Source: DATKDU01 sp035512595
Lineage (GTDB): Bacteria > Planctomycetota > Planctomycetia > Pirellulales > Pirellulaceae
NCBI GenBank assembly: GCA_035512595.1
Contig: DATKDU010000364.1
Span: 1 to 12,332 of the forward strand
Length of the DNA stretch: 12,332 bases
Direction: 5' to 3'
The notes under the pieces are model-generated. The model ran no database searches and was not told the DNA's origin. It worked only from the letters and a program-made list of their open reading frames with translations. This document shows positions 5,595 through 12,332 of the stretch, piece after piece. The position numbers were made by a program, and so were the translations under genes. Numbering within the stretch: the first letter of the stretch is position 1; each line of letters opens with the position of its first letter.

Positions 5595-8210
5595 CTAGGC
5601 ACTTTCCGCCTCGTAATCTTCGTCGCTGTCCTCGTCGGCATCAAGCTCGTCGTCCGCATCGTCCTCGACCGACTCGTTCACGGCGACAAGCGCCGGACGC
5701 TTCGGCACGGCGGCAATGGCCGTCGCCGCGCTGGCTGTCGCCGCAGCCGCGGCACTGCCGGCTTGCATCTGCTCCCACTGCTCCAGGGTGATCGTCACCT
5801 CGCGGGCCTGCGAGCCGGCGTACTGGCCGACGATTCCGTCCTCGGCCATGAAGTCGATCAGGCGGGCGGCGCGGCCGTAGCCAATGCCGAGGGAGCGTTG
5901 GAGGAGCGAGACGCTGCCGCGCCCTTCGCGGACGACGACGTCCACCGCCTGCTCGTACATGTCGTCCCGCTTGCGGAGCTGCGTGGGCTGTCCCTCGCCG
6001 TCTTTGTCCGTCACTTTCAGATTCACCAGCTCATGCACGAAATTCTGCTCGTCGGTGCTGACGCAATCGACGATCTTGTTGATCTCGTCGTCGCCGAGGT
6101 ACGTCCCTTGGCCGCGGAGGAGCGTGCTCGTCCCCGGCCAGAGGAACAGCATGTCGCCGTTGCCCAGCAGCTTGTCGGCCCCCATCTCGTCGAGCACGAC
6201 GCGGCTGTCGGTCCGGCTGGCGACCTGGAACGCGATCCGCGCCGGCAGGTTTGACTTGATGAGGCCGGTGATCACATCGACCGTCGGTTTCTGCGTGGCC
6301 AAAATCAGGTGAATGCCGACGGCGCGGGACTTCTGAGCCAGACGAATGATATGCTGCTCGACCTCTTTGCCGCATTGCATCATCAGGTCGGCCATTTCGT
6401 CGGCGACGATGACGATGAACGGCAAATTGAGCGGAATGCTCGTCCGCTCCTCGTCGTTCTCCGGCTGGAGGCGGTCCATCAGCTCCTCTTCGCCGAGCTG
6501 GTTGTAGCTGGCGATGTGCCGCACGCCGGCCCGGGCCAAGAGCGCGTATCGCTCTTCCATCTTCTCGACGGCCCAAGCCAGGATCGCTTCCGCCTTCCGC
6601 ATGTCGGTCACTACCGGGTGCATCAGGTGGGGCAATCGGCCGTAGCCCGACAGCTCGACCATTTTTGGATCGATGAGGAGCAGACGCACTTCATCCGGCC
6701 GCCGCGTCATCAAAATCGAGGAGATGATCGCGTTGAGGCAGACGCTTTTGCCGGTGCCGGTGCGTCCGGCAATCAAGAGGTGCGGCAGCGTGGAAAGATC
6801 GGCGACCAGGGCATTGCCCGACACGTCCTTGCCCAAAAAGAGCGGAATCCGCATCTTCTTCGTCTTCTGGCCCGCTTCTTCGATCACTTCCCGCAGCCGC
6901 ACGACCTGCCGCTCTTCGTTGGGGACTTCGATGCCGACCGTGTTCTTGCCGGGAATCGGGGCGACGATGCGGACGCTCGGCACTCGCAGGGCAATCGCCA
7001 GGTCATCGGCCAGGCCGGTGATTTTCGACAGTCGCAGGCCCGCTTCCAGCTCGACTTCGTACTGGGCGATGACCGGGCCGGTATCGATCTCGACGACCTT
7101 CACCTTGAAGCCGAAGTCGGCGAACGTCTTCTCCAGGATTTTGGCCTTGCGACGGACTTCGTCGGTCTGGGCCTCGAAGTTGACGTCGTCGGCCGGCAGG
7201 AGCAGATCGACCGTCGGCAGTTCGTAGTCGTCGGCCCCCTTGCCGATCGCCCCTTGCTCGAGCGCTTTGCGAACCAACTCCTGCTCGCGCTCGGCGGCCT
7301 CGCGTTTCCGGTCGGCGACGCTGCGGACGCGGAGCGGATTCTCCGGGTCGTCCATGCGCGTCGGCGGGACGGATTTCGTTGCAGCGGGCGATTCTGCGTC
7401 CGCCTTCGCGGCCGGCTTTTTCACCGGGATGAGGATCGGCTCCTCTTCGCCATCCTCTGCTTCATCCTCGGCATCGTCGTCGGCGGCCGGTGTAGGGACG
7501 TAATCGATGTCGGTCCGTTTGCCGCGGGAGCGGATCTTCATGTCGTCGGCGTCGTCGGGAACGGAGATCGCGCCGCCGCGCGACCTGGCCCCCTTCCGCA
7601 CCGGCAGTGCGACGCGTGCGCCGAGCAAGCTGGCCGCCACCAGCCGCACGGCAAACGAAGTCAAACGCAGGAGGAGATAATCGGTCGCCAAGAGCAGCCC
7701 GCCGAAGAAGAAGCTGCCGGCCAGGATCAGGCTGCCGACCGTGGCGAAGTGCGTTTCCAGGAGTGCCTTGGCCATCGCGCCGAGATAGCCCCCCGGCCCG
7801 ATCACGGGTCCCGGCGACCACGTGGGCACGAGCATCGCCGCGATGGCCGTGAATCCGGCCAGCGACGCCAGTCCGCCAATGCCGCGGAAGGCCGGCGTGT
7901 CGATCGACCAGCCGCGAAGGAGGGCCGCCGCCAGCGCACCGAACCCCAGCACGATATACCAGGCTCCCAGTCCTGCGGCGCGGAACAGCCCGTCAGCAGT
8001 CAGCGCCCCCCATTTGCCGCACCAGTTGTGGGCCTGCTCGTGCTGCGGCCAGACGAGCGGATCGGCCTGGTACGTCAGGTTCAGCGGCGCGATCAATTCG
8101 GGCAGCGGATCGGCCGGATCGTACGACACCAGCGCAGCCGCCAGAAACACGACGACCGCCGCCAGCACGAGTGCCGCCAGGTCTTTACGCAGGTTGCGAT
8201 GGGGGAACAT
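5595..8210 (-). CDS. ftsK: FtsK/SpoIIIE-family DNA translocase
   Basis: This is a membrane-anchored hexameric ATPase that pumps chromosomal DNA at the division septum so that the terminus region can be resolved. It has 871 residues. The N-terminal membrane part has hydrophobic segments at about 11-29, 82-99, 110-129 and 157-199. A charged, Ala/Pro-rich linker runs to about 325 with an acidic stretch at 242-257. The motor follows: Walker A AGRTGTGKS (481-489), Walker B IVIVADE (599-605), LATQKPTVDVITG (637-649) and ASRTDSRVVLDEMG (664-677). The winged-helix gamma domain, which reads orienting DNA motifs, is at about 745-815, with GSVSLLQRSLGIGYGRAARL inside it. An Ala-rich spacer and an acidic tail end the protein. 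The ATG at 8210 starts directly before the first helix. GTG 8216 is an alternative. The open frame up to 8771 is not FtsK-like. There is no Shine-Dalgarno. Confidence 0.95.
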   Translation of the reverse strand: MFPHRNLRKDLAALVLAAVVVFLAAALVSYDPADPLPELIAPLNLTYQADPLVWPQHEQAHNWCGKWGALTADGLFRAAGLGAWYIVLGFGALAAALLRGWSIDTPAFRGIGGLASLAGFTAIAAMLVPTWSPGPVIGPGGYLGAMAKALLETHFATVGSLILAGSFFFGGLLLATDYLLLRLTSFAVRLVAASLLGARVALPVRKGARSRGGAISVPDDADDMKIRSRGKRTDIDYVPTPAADDDAEDEAEDGEEEPILIPVKKPAAKADAESPAATKSVPPTRMDDPENPLRVRSVADRKREAAEREQELVRKALEQGAIGKGADDYELPTVDLLLPADDVNFEAQTDEVRRKAKILEKTFADFGFKVKVVEIDTGPVIAQYEVELEAGLRLSKITGLADDLAIALRVPSVRIVAPIPGKNTVGIEVPNEERQVVRLREVIEEAGQKTKKMRIPLFLGKDVSGNALVADLSTLPHLLIAGRTGTGKSVCLNAIISSILMTRRPDEVRLLLIDPKMVELSGYGRLPHLMHPVVTDMRKAEAILAWAVEKMEERYALLARAGVRHIASYNQLGEEELMDRLQPENDEERTSIPLNLPFIVIVADEMADLMMQCGKEVEQHIIRLAQKSRAVGIHLILATQKPTVDVITGLIKSNLPARIAFQVASRTDSRVVLDEMGADKLLGNGDMLFLWPGTSTLLRGQGTYLGDDEINKIVDCVSTDEQNFVHELVNLKVTDKDGEGQPTQLRKRDDMYEQAVDVVVREGRGSVSLLQRSLGIGYGRAARLIDFMAEDGIVGQYAGSQAREVTITLEQWEQMQAGSAAAAATASAATAIAAVPKRPALVAVNESVEDDADDELDADEDSDEDYEAESA

Positions 8211-8934
8211 GGACACGCCAAACCAAAGGGGAAAAAGGGGGCGCGTCCATGCCCAGGTGCGGAGCTGCCATTCCTCCGGCGACGGTTCCGCCGCCAGCCG
8301 CCCTGCGCGCAGGGACGCAGCCGGATTGGCAGAACCGCCAGGGAACTCTACCCGCCTATCGAGGGGGAGGCGTGGCAAAAGGGCAACATCCGGGGCCTCC
8401 CGTGGCCATTGGGCAGCGCGGGCGTAGGGGTTGTAGCGGCCAGGTAAAGGGTGCGGCCGGCGTGCGATAGTCCAGGACACGACAGGAAGATGGGGGACAG
8501 GAAAGTGAGGGCGGGCAGAATCGCAACCGGGGCTGACGACAAACCAGGCAGCGGCCTGCGCAGAGTTAAGGCAGGGAAAAGCGGCCACCGATCGAGAGCG
8601 CCTGGCTGATAATAGCCACACGCCGCCCTGACGCACGGCGAGTTGTGTTCTTCCGTTCACAACTGGTTGTCTACACACAAACTTACAGCGACGGCCCATC
8701 GCCTGGCAATCTGGGCAATATAACAACCCGAATGGGGGAGGGATTAAACGACACTCTTTGGACCTGAGCATGATGATCTTTTAATCACTAGGAGCGGACA
8801 TTCATTTTTCCGGCCTCCACCGCGGCTCATTCGGCGCGCGCCGCTGCCACGATTCGCTACCAGTAAGACGCCCGGCCAGTGACACCTTTGGTCACTTGGG
8901 AAAAGATTTACGAGATTTTTTTGGCAGCGGCAAC
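8211..8934. other. Intergenic stretch of about 720 bases
   Basis: No convincing gene. The ftsK frame stays open to 8771, but the extension is Pro/Arg-rich with no domain, and the bases just before 8210 are pyrimidine-rich. Visible structures are a 7-bp hairpin AGTTGTG (8641-8647) / CACAACT (8658-8664), a 6-bp hairpin AGTGAC (8878-8883) / GTCACT (8891-8896), and a + strand T-run at about 8914-8921. A TATATT-like stretch on the minus strand near 8715-8725 could belong to an ftsK promoter, but I find no matching -35. No RNA gene is recognised. Confidence 0.5.
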
Positions 8935-9751
8935 TCACTCCGCCCCGTGTACCCGCGGCAGTTGCCAGGCCTGCGCTCCCGCCGAGGAATAGCGGCGCGG
9001 CTGAGGCGCGGCATGATGGGCCGTCTTGATTCGCCGACTCGGCACGCTGGGGAGCGCTACGGTGGAAATCCCCTGAATCTGCTTCACGCGGCGGAGGGCC
9101 GCGAGGATCTTTTCCACCTGTTCGTGAATCTCTGCCGTCTGCGAAATCACCAGCGCGCCCGCGCCGGGGTACTCGGCAATCGTCCCGGGTCCGCCTACAT
9201 CATCCCACGAATCCGGCTCGACGGTGGTGGTGATCGTGTCGATCAGCGTGTCGTAATCGTGCTCGCCGCGCATGGCCTTGTCCGGAGTGGTTCCGGCCGC
9301 GGCCACCAGGTCGAGCACCGGATAGAGCCGGGTCTCCAGCATCGACTCGGCGTCCTCGCGGGTCGTGATGAGGATCACCTCGTTGCGGAATGTCCACGTC
9401 AACTTCAGTTCATCGAGCACCAGACGGAGGAGCGAACGGTAGGAGACGCCGGAGATTTGCGCCGTCACGGGCGTGTCGCTGGTGATGGCCGCATCGGCCA
9501 GCGTACTTGTGGCCAGGACGATTGACACCCCCATCCGCCGGCTCAAGTTGTCCGCCAGCTCGTTCAGCGGCTCATCGACACAGTCAAGGGAGCCGATTCT
9601 CGACAACGCCGACTCGATTCGTTGTCGAGCCTGGCTTTCGGCTTCCGACTCGACGCGGAGAACGTTTTGCCCTCGGCAAACGGCTCCCCCCAGCGAACGA
9701 CAAGAGGAGGCAGAAGACGCCCCAGCGCAACATAAGACAGCAGTGCTTCAT
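8935..9751 (-). CDS. Secreted STN/secretin-N-like protein, frameshifted at a G6 run
   Basis: The body (LSRIGSLDCVDEPLNELADN onward) is a short secretin/TonB N-terminal-like domain, followed by a fold with DSWDDVGGPGTIAEYPGAGA and the secretin-like LVISQTAEIHEQVEKILAAL. Such proteins are common in planctomycetes; function is unknown. In its own frame the body has no ATG; the first usable start is TTG 9606. A signal peptide, MKHCCLMLRWGVFCLLLSFA, begins at ATG 9751 in a different frame. Removing one G from the GGGGGG at 9691-9686 joins them into a 271-residue protein. The junction then reads SFAGGAVCRGQNVLRVESEA and continues into RQRIESAL, the usual lead-in to this domain. As given, the signal-peptide frame stops after 57 codons. 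A sequencing error, a pseudogene or slippage are all possible. The gene is divergent from the DUF4139 gene. Confidence 0.75.
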
Positions 9752-9796
9752 AGCGGCACATCAGCTCAACACGGCACCCCTGTTCCTTCACCATAG

Positions 9797-9826
9797 TTGA
9801 TTTTCCCCGGCCGATGCAACTACGAT
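9797..9826 (+). promoter_or_regulatory. Candidate promoter for the DUF4139 gene
   Basis: TTGATT (9797-9802) and TACGAT (9821-9826) match the sigma-70 -35 and -10 consensus at four of six bases each, with an 18-base spacer. This would give a leader of about 150 bases. The hexamers overlap a small inverted repeat, TAGTTG (9794-9799) / CAACTA (9817-9822). An alternative -10, TATACT at 9956-9961, is a better match and closer to the start, but lacks a good -35. Confidence 0.3.
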
Positions 9827-9970
9827 GGAGGCAGGCAAGGCACGGAAAGCGATCGGTCGGCGGCTGTTTCTGACAAACTGCCAATGCCGATCGGGCGACT
9901 GGTCACCGGCTTTCCGTCCCGTTCGACCGAAGCGGATTTTCTTCACCTCGGTCGCTATACTTGCACTCCT

Positions 9971-9976
9971 GGAGGT
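9971..9976 (+). promoter_or_regulatory. Shine-Dalgarno GGAGGT for the DUF4139 gene
   Basis: GGAGGT lies 4 bases before ATG 9981. It is the strongest ribosome-binding site in the window and decides the start in favour of 9981 over the upstream in-frame ATG at 9825. Most other genes here lack one. Confidence 0.7.
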
Positions 9977-9980
9977 CATC

Positions 9981-12116
9981 ATGGCGGTTCGTGCTGCGCG
10001 CTGGCTGATACTGGTTTTGGGTTGGATGCTGTTCGGTCAGGGGTCACTTGCGTCACCGGCTCGCGCTCAGGAAAAGGAGCAGCCGCTGCCGCTGAAGCGG
10101 GTGGTGCTGTTCAGCTCGAGCGTGGGATTCTTCGAGCACGGAGGGCAGATCGTGGGGAACCAGCAGGTCGAATTTTCCTTCAAGACCGCCGACATCAACG
10201 ATCTGCTCAAGAGCATGGTCGTGCAGGACCGGGATGGCGGGCTGATTAAGGCGGTCAATTACGGTTCCCCCGAGCCGCTGACGCGGACGCTGCGAACGCT
10301 GGCGGTCGATCTGACCGACAGCCCGACGCTGGCCGAGATTTTTCAGCAACTCCGCGGCCAGGAGGTGGAGCTCAAAACGCCGCAACTACTGACCGGCATT
10401 ATCGTCGGCGTCGAAGTGCGGCAATTGCCGCGGGGGGAGGACAAGGTCGCGGAAGTGGAAGTGCTGCACGTCCGCACGAAGGACGGCCTCCAGAGCGTGC
10501 GGCTGGAGAGCATCGAGCAGACGCGGTTCCTCAGCGAAAAAGTGGATCGCGAGTTTCAGCTCGCGCTGGAACTCTTGGCCGGCGAGCGTGCCGCCGATCT
10601 GAAGACGGTCAAGCTCGACTGCCAGGGAGCCGGAAAGCGCAACGTCGCCGTGGGCTACATCCAGGAGGCGGCCGTCTGGAAGACGAGCTACCGGCTGGTG
10701 CTGTCCGATGGCAAGCAGCCGTTTCTCCAGGGCTGGGCGATCGTCGAGAACACGTCGCTTCAGGACTGGAACGACGTGGAGTTGACGCTGGTCAGCGGCC
10801 GGCCGATCTCCTTCGTGATGGACCTCTATCAGCCGCTGTTCATGTCGCGGCCGCTGGTGACGCCCGAGCGGCATGCGTCGCTAATGCCGCGGACGTATGA
10901 CCAGGACTTGGCGGCGCGGGATGGGGAGTTTGCCGAGGCGGGGCGCGTGGCCGGGCGGCGTTCGCGCCAGGACTCTGGAGGCGCTTTGGGCGGCGGTGGC
11001 CTTTTTGGTGGGGGCGGTTTCGGCGGCGGTGAAGGGGGCGATCCGCAGCGACCGAATGTCATCTCGGTCATTCCCGTGCAGGACGCCATGGATCTGAAAC
11101 AAGGCGTCCAGTCTGCCGCCGCCGGTCAGGACGTCGGCGAGCTGTTCCGCTACGCCATCAAGACCCCCGTCACCCTGCCCCGGAATGAATCGGCCATGCT
11201 GCCGATCGTCAACGAGGAAGTCCAGGGGGAAAAAGTCGCCATCTACAACCCATCAGTCCACGCCAAGCATCCACTGTCGGGATTGAAGCTGACCAACTCC
11301 ACCGATTTGCACCTTCTTCAAGGTCCCATCACCCTGTTTGACGGCAACGAATATGCCGGCGATGCGCGGATCGAGGACGTTCCGCCGGGTTCGACGCGGC
11401 TGGTGAGCTACGCCCTCGATCTGGAGACAGAAATCGTCTCCGAAGTCAAGCCGGAGCAGCAGACGATTGTCGCCTTGAGCGTCAGCAAAGGGGGATTGCA
11501 CATCAAGCAGAAGGGGATGAAGTCCGCGCACTACACGATCAAGAACTCGGGGAGCAAAACCAAGACCGTCCTGATCGAGCGGCCGGTCGATCCGGCCTGG
11601 ACGATCGTTTCCCCCGAGCCGGCGGAGAAGACGCGGTCGCTCTATCGGTTTGCCGCGAAGGCCGAACCGGGGCAACCGGAGTCGCTGGTAATTGCGCAGG
11701 AGCGCGACCTGGCCGAGACGCTGCTCTTGGCCAACGTCGGCACTGCGGACATTGAGATTTATCTCCGCGCCGCTGCCGCATCGCCAGCGCTGAAAAAAGT
11801 CTTTGAGGAACTGATCCGCCGCAAGTCGGCACTGGCTGCGCTGGCCGAGCAGCGAGACCTCATCGAACGGCACATTGCGACGCTGGCCAGCGACCAGGAG
11901 CGGGTGCGGCAGAATCTGCGGGCGCTCAACGGGCTGGTTACCCAAGGGAGCAACAAGACGACCAGCGGCGAGTTGACGCAGCGATACCTCAAAATGCTCG
12001 CCGACACCGAGGACGAGCTGGCCAAAGAATGGACGCGAGCAGCGGACGTGGGACAGCAGGAGGCAAAGGCGAACAAGGAGCTGGAAAAGTATCTGGCGGA
12101 GGTGGTGGTGGAGTGA
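9981..12116 (+). CDS. Secreted DUF4139 domain protein
   Basis: The 711-residue exported protein has a signal peptide: hydrophobic core WLILVLGWMLF at 8-18, probable cleavage after ASPARA (24-29). Residues 34-190 form a beta-rich N-terminal region (RVVLFSSSVGFFEHGGQIVG). The DUF4139 core shows at about 225-280: YIQEAAVWKTSYRLVL, then GWAIVENTSLQDWNDVELTL and VSGRPISF. A low-complexity Gly-rich insert at about 333-353 splits the core, which resumes at about 390 (YAIKTPVTLPRNESAMLPIV). The C-terminus at about 605-705 is charged and probably helical or coiled coil. The biochemical role of DUF4139 is not established to my knowledge. The frame is open upstream to 9825, but GGAGGT and the signal peptide support ATG 9981. 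It is divergent from the STN-like gene and convergent with the TruB-like gene. Confidence 0.88.
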   Translation: MAVRAARWLILVLGWMLFGQGSLASPARAQEKEQPLPLKRVVLFSSSVGFFEHGGQIVGNQQVEFSFKTADINDLLKSMVVQDRDGGLIKAVNYGSPEPLTRTLRTLAVDLTDSPTLAEIFQQLRGQEVELKTPQLLTGIIVGVEVRQLPRGEDKVAEVEVLHVRTKDGLQSVRLESIEQTRFLSEKVDREFQLALELLAGERAADLKTVKLDCQGAGKRNVAVGYIQEAAVWKTSYRLVLSDGKQPFLQGWAIVENTSLQDWNDVELTLVSGRPISFVMDLYQPLFMSRPLVTPERHASLMPRTYDQDLAARDGEFAEAGRVAGRRSRQDSGGALGGGGLFGGGGFGGGEGGDPQRPNVISVIPVQDAMDLKQGVQSAAAGQDVGELFRYAIKTPVTLPRNESAMLPIVNEEVQGEKVAIYNPSVHAKHPLSGLKLTNSTDLHLLQGPITLFDGNEYAGDARIEDVPPGSTRLVSYALDLETEIVSEVKPEQQTIVALSVSKGGLHIKQKGMKSAHYTIKNSGSKTKTVLIERPVDPAWTIVSPEPAEKTRSLYRFAAKAEPGQPESLVIAQERDLAETLLLANVGTADIEIYLRAAAASPALKKVFEELIRRKSALAALAEQRDLIERHIATLASDQERVRQNLRALNGLVTQGSNKTTSGELTQRYLKMLADTEDELAKEWTRAADVGQQEAKANKELEKYLAEVVVE

Positions 12117-12142
12117 AGCAAATCCCGGTCGGGCCGGCCAAA

Positions 12143-12215
12143 GGGGTCGGGAGTCGATTTCGGCCAACCGTCTGTGGGAAATCAAAGCCGCCGGCCGAAA
12201 TCGACTCCCGACCCC
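12143..12215. repeat. Perfect 23-bp inverted repeat between convergent genes
   Basis: The arm 12143-12165 (GGGGTCGGGAGTCGATTT then CGGCC) is the exact reverse complement of 12193-12215, with a 27-base loop. It begins 27 bases after the DUF4139 stop and ends one base before the TruB-like stop codon at 12217-12219, so it fills most of the intergenic space. It could act as a two-way terminator although no U-run follows. The arm sequence resembles REP/RAYT-type dispersed repeats as I remember them, which I could not check. Confidence 0.75.
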
Positions 12216-12216
12216 G

Positions 12217-12332
12217 TCATGGCGGCGGCGCGTCCGGTGGAAAATAGCGGTCCGGGGCGAGGCGGCCGGCTTTGGGCTTGAGGATCGCCACGAGCGTTCC
12301 CGTCGGATCGAGGGCGGCGATTTCGGCGGCGG
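12217..12332 (-). CDS. truB: Probable C-terminus of tRNA pseudouridine(55) synthase TruB (truncated by window edge)
   Basis: The last 37 codons of a minus-strand gene read in part EIAALDPTGTLVAILKPKAG, then RLAPDRYFPPDAPPP, ending at TGA 12219-12217. The pattern ALDxxGxLVAIL followed by basic residues and a terminal P-x-R-x-F resembles the C-terminal tail of bacterial TruB, which makes pseudouridine 55 in the tRNA T-loop. The catalytic domain lies outside the window, so the identification rests on about 25 residues. Third positions are strongly G or C, which supports coding. Confidence 0.5.
   Translation of the reverse strand, partial: AAEIAALDPTGTLVAILKPKAGRLAPDRYFPPDAPPP

Noticed and set aside
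5425..5595. N-terminal extension of the thioesterase
   Set aside because: It would translate the 27-nt repeats; the hotdog domain is complete from ATG 5424.
6309..8447. 712-codon + strand frame opposite ftsK
   Set aside because: It is the antisense shadow of a clearly identified FtsK gene, and its composition is dominated by Arg, His, Asp and Gln.
8211..8771. N-terminal extension of FtsK to 8771
   Set aside because: The extra 187 residues are Pro/Arg-rich without membrane or FtsK features, whereas ATG 8210 sits directly before the first membrane helix.
8878..8921. AGTGAC/GTCACT hairpin followed by a T-run on the + strand
   Set aside because: The T-run is about 18 bases away and there is no + strand gene upstream to terminate; on the minus strand no U-run follows the hairpin.
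9825..9980. Upstream start for the DUF4139 protein
   Set aside because: It would place 52 basic residues before a good signal peptide; GGAGGT just before 9981 fixes the start there.

Overview
The window looks like chromosomal housekeeping DNA from a GC-rich bacterium, most likely a planctomycete (Pirellulales-like). The grounds are: the divergent pair of a secretin/STN-like short protein and a DUF4139 secreted protein, both of a style typical of that phylum; near absence of Shine-Dalgarno sequences in front of most genes; long acidic or Ala/Pro-rich linkers; and two palindromic intergenic repeats of a kind I associate with planctomycete genomes. The taxonomic call is an inference and rests on no marker gene.

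Layout from left to right. Positions 1-131 may hold the last codons of a gene entering from the left (weak). Positions 132-787 show no convincing gene but contain a perfect 20-bp palindrome. A 60-residue coiled-coil protein is read on the + strand (788-970). It converges on a complete minus-strand phosphate-uptake operon in the order pstS (4920-3847), pstC (3783-2842), pstA (2839-1883), pstB (1848-988). A Pho-box-like pair of hexamers lies upstream of pstS. No phoU follows pstB within the window. Upstream of pstS, on the same strand, are a YbgC/FadM-type hotdog thioesterase (5424-5038) and an FtsK/SpoIIIE DNA translocase (8210-5595). The gap between them carries two copies of a 27-nt palindromic repeat and a separate hairpin.

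After about 720 bases without a gene comes a minus-strand secreted STN-like protein (9751-8935). Its signal peptide and body are in different frames, joined at a G6 run. Divergent from it, a + strand DUF4139 protein (9981-12116) has a clean signal peptide and a good Shine-Dalgarno. Its stop faces the end of a minus-strand gene that looks like the C-terminus of TruB (12217 to the window edge). Between those two stops lies a perfect 23-bp inverted repeat.

Functionally, PstS captures periplasmic phosphate, PstC/PstA form the inner-membrane channel and PstB hydrolyses ATP. FtsK acts in chromosome segregation at division. The other genes are not obviously linked to these roles. I see no defence system, mobile-element transposase, CRISPR array or biosynthetic cluster, so I do not claim a new system. 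The items most worth a second look are the frameshift at the G6 tract, the repeat elements, the Pho box and intra-operon hairpin, and the small coiled-coil protein.
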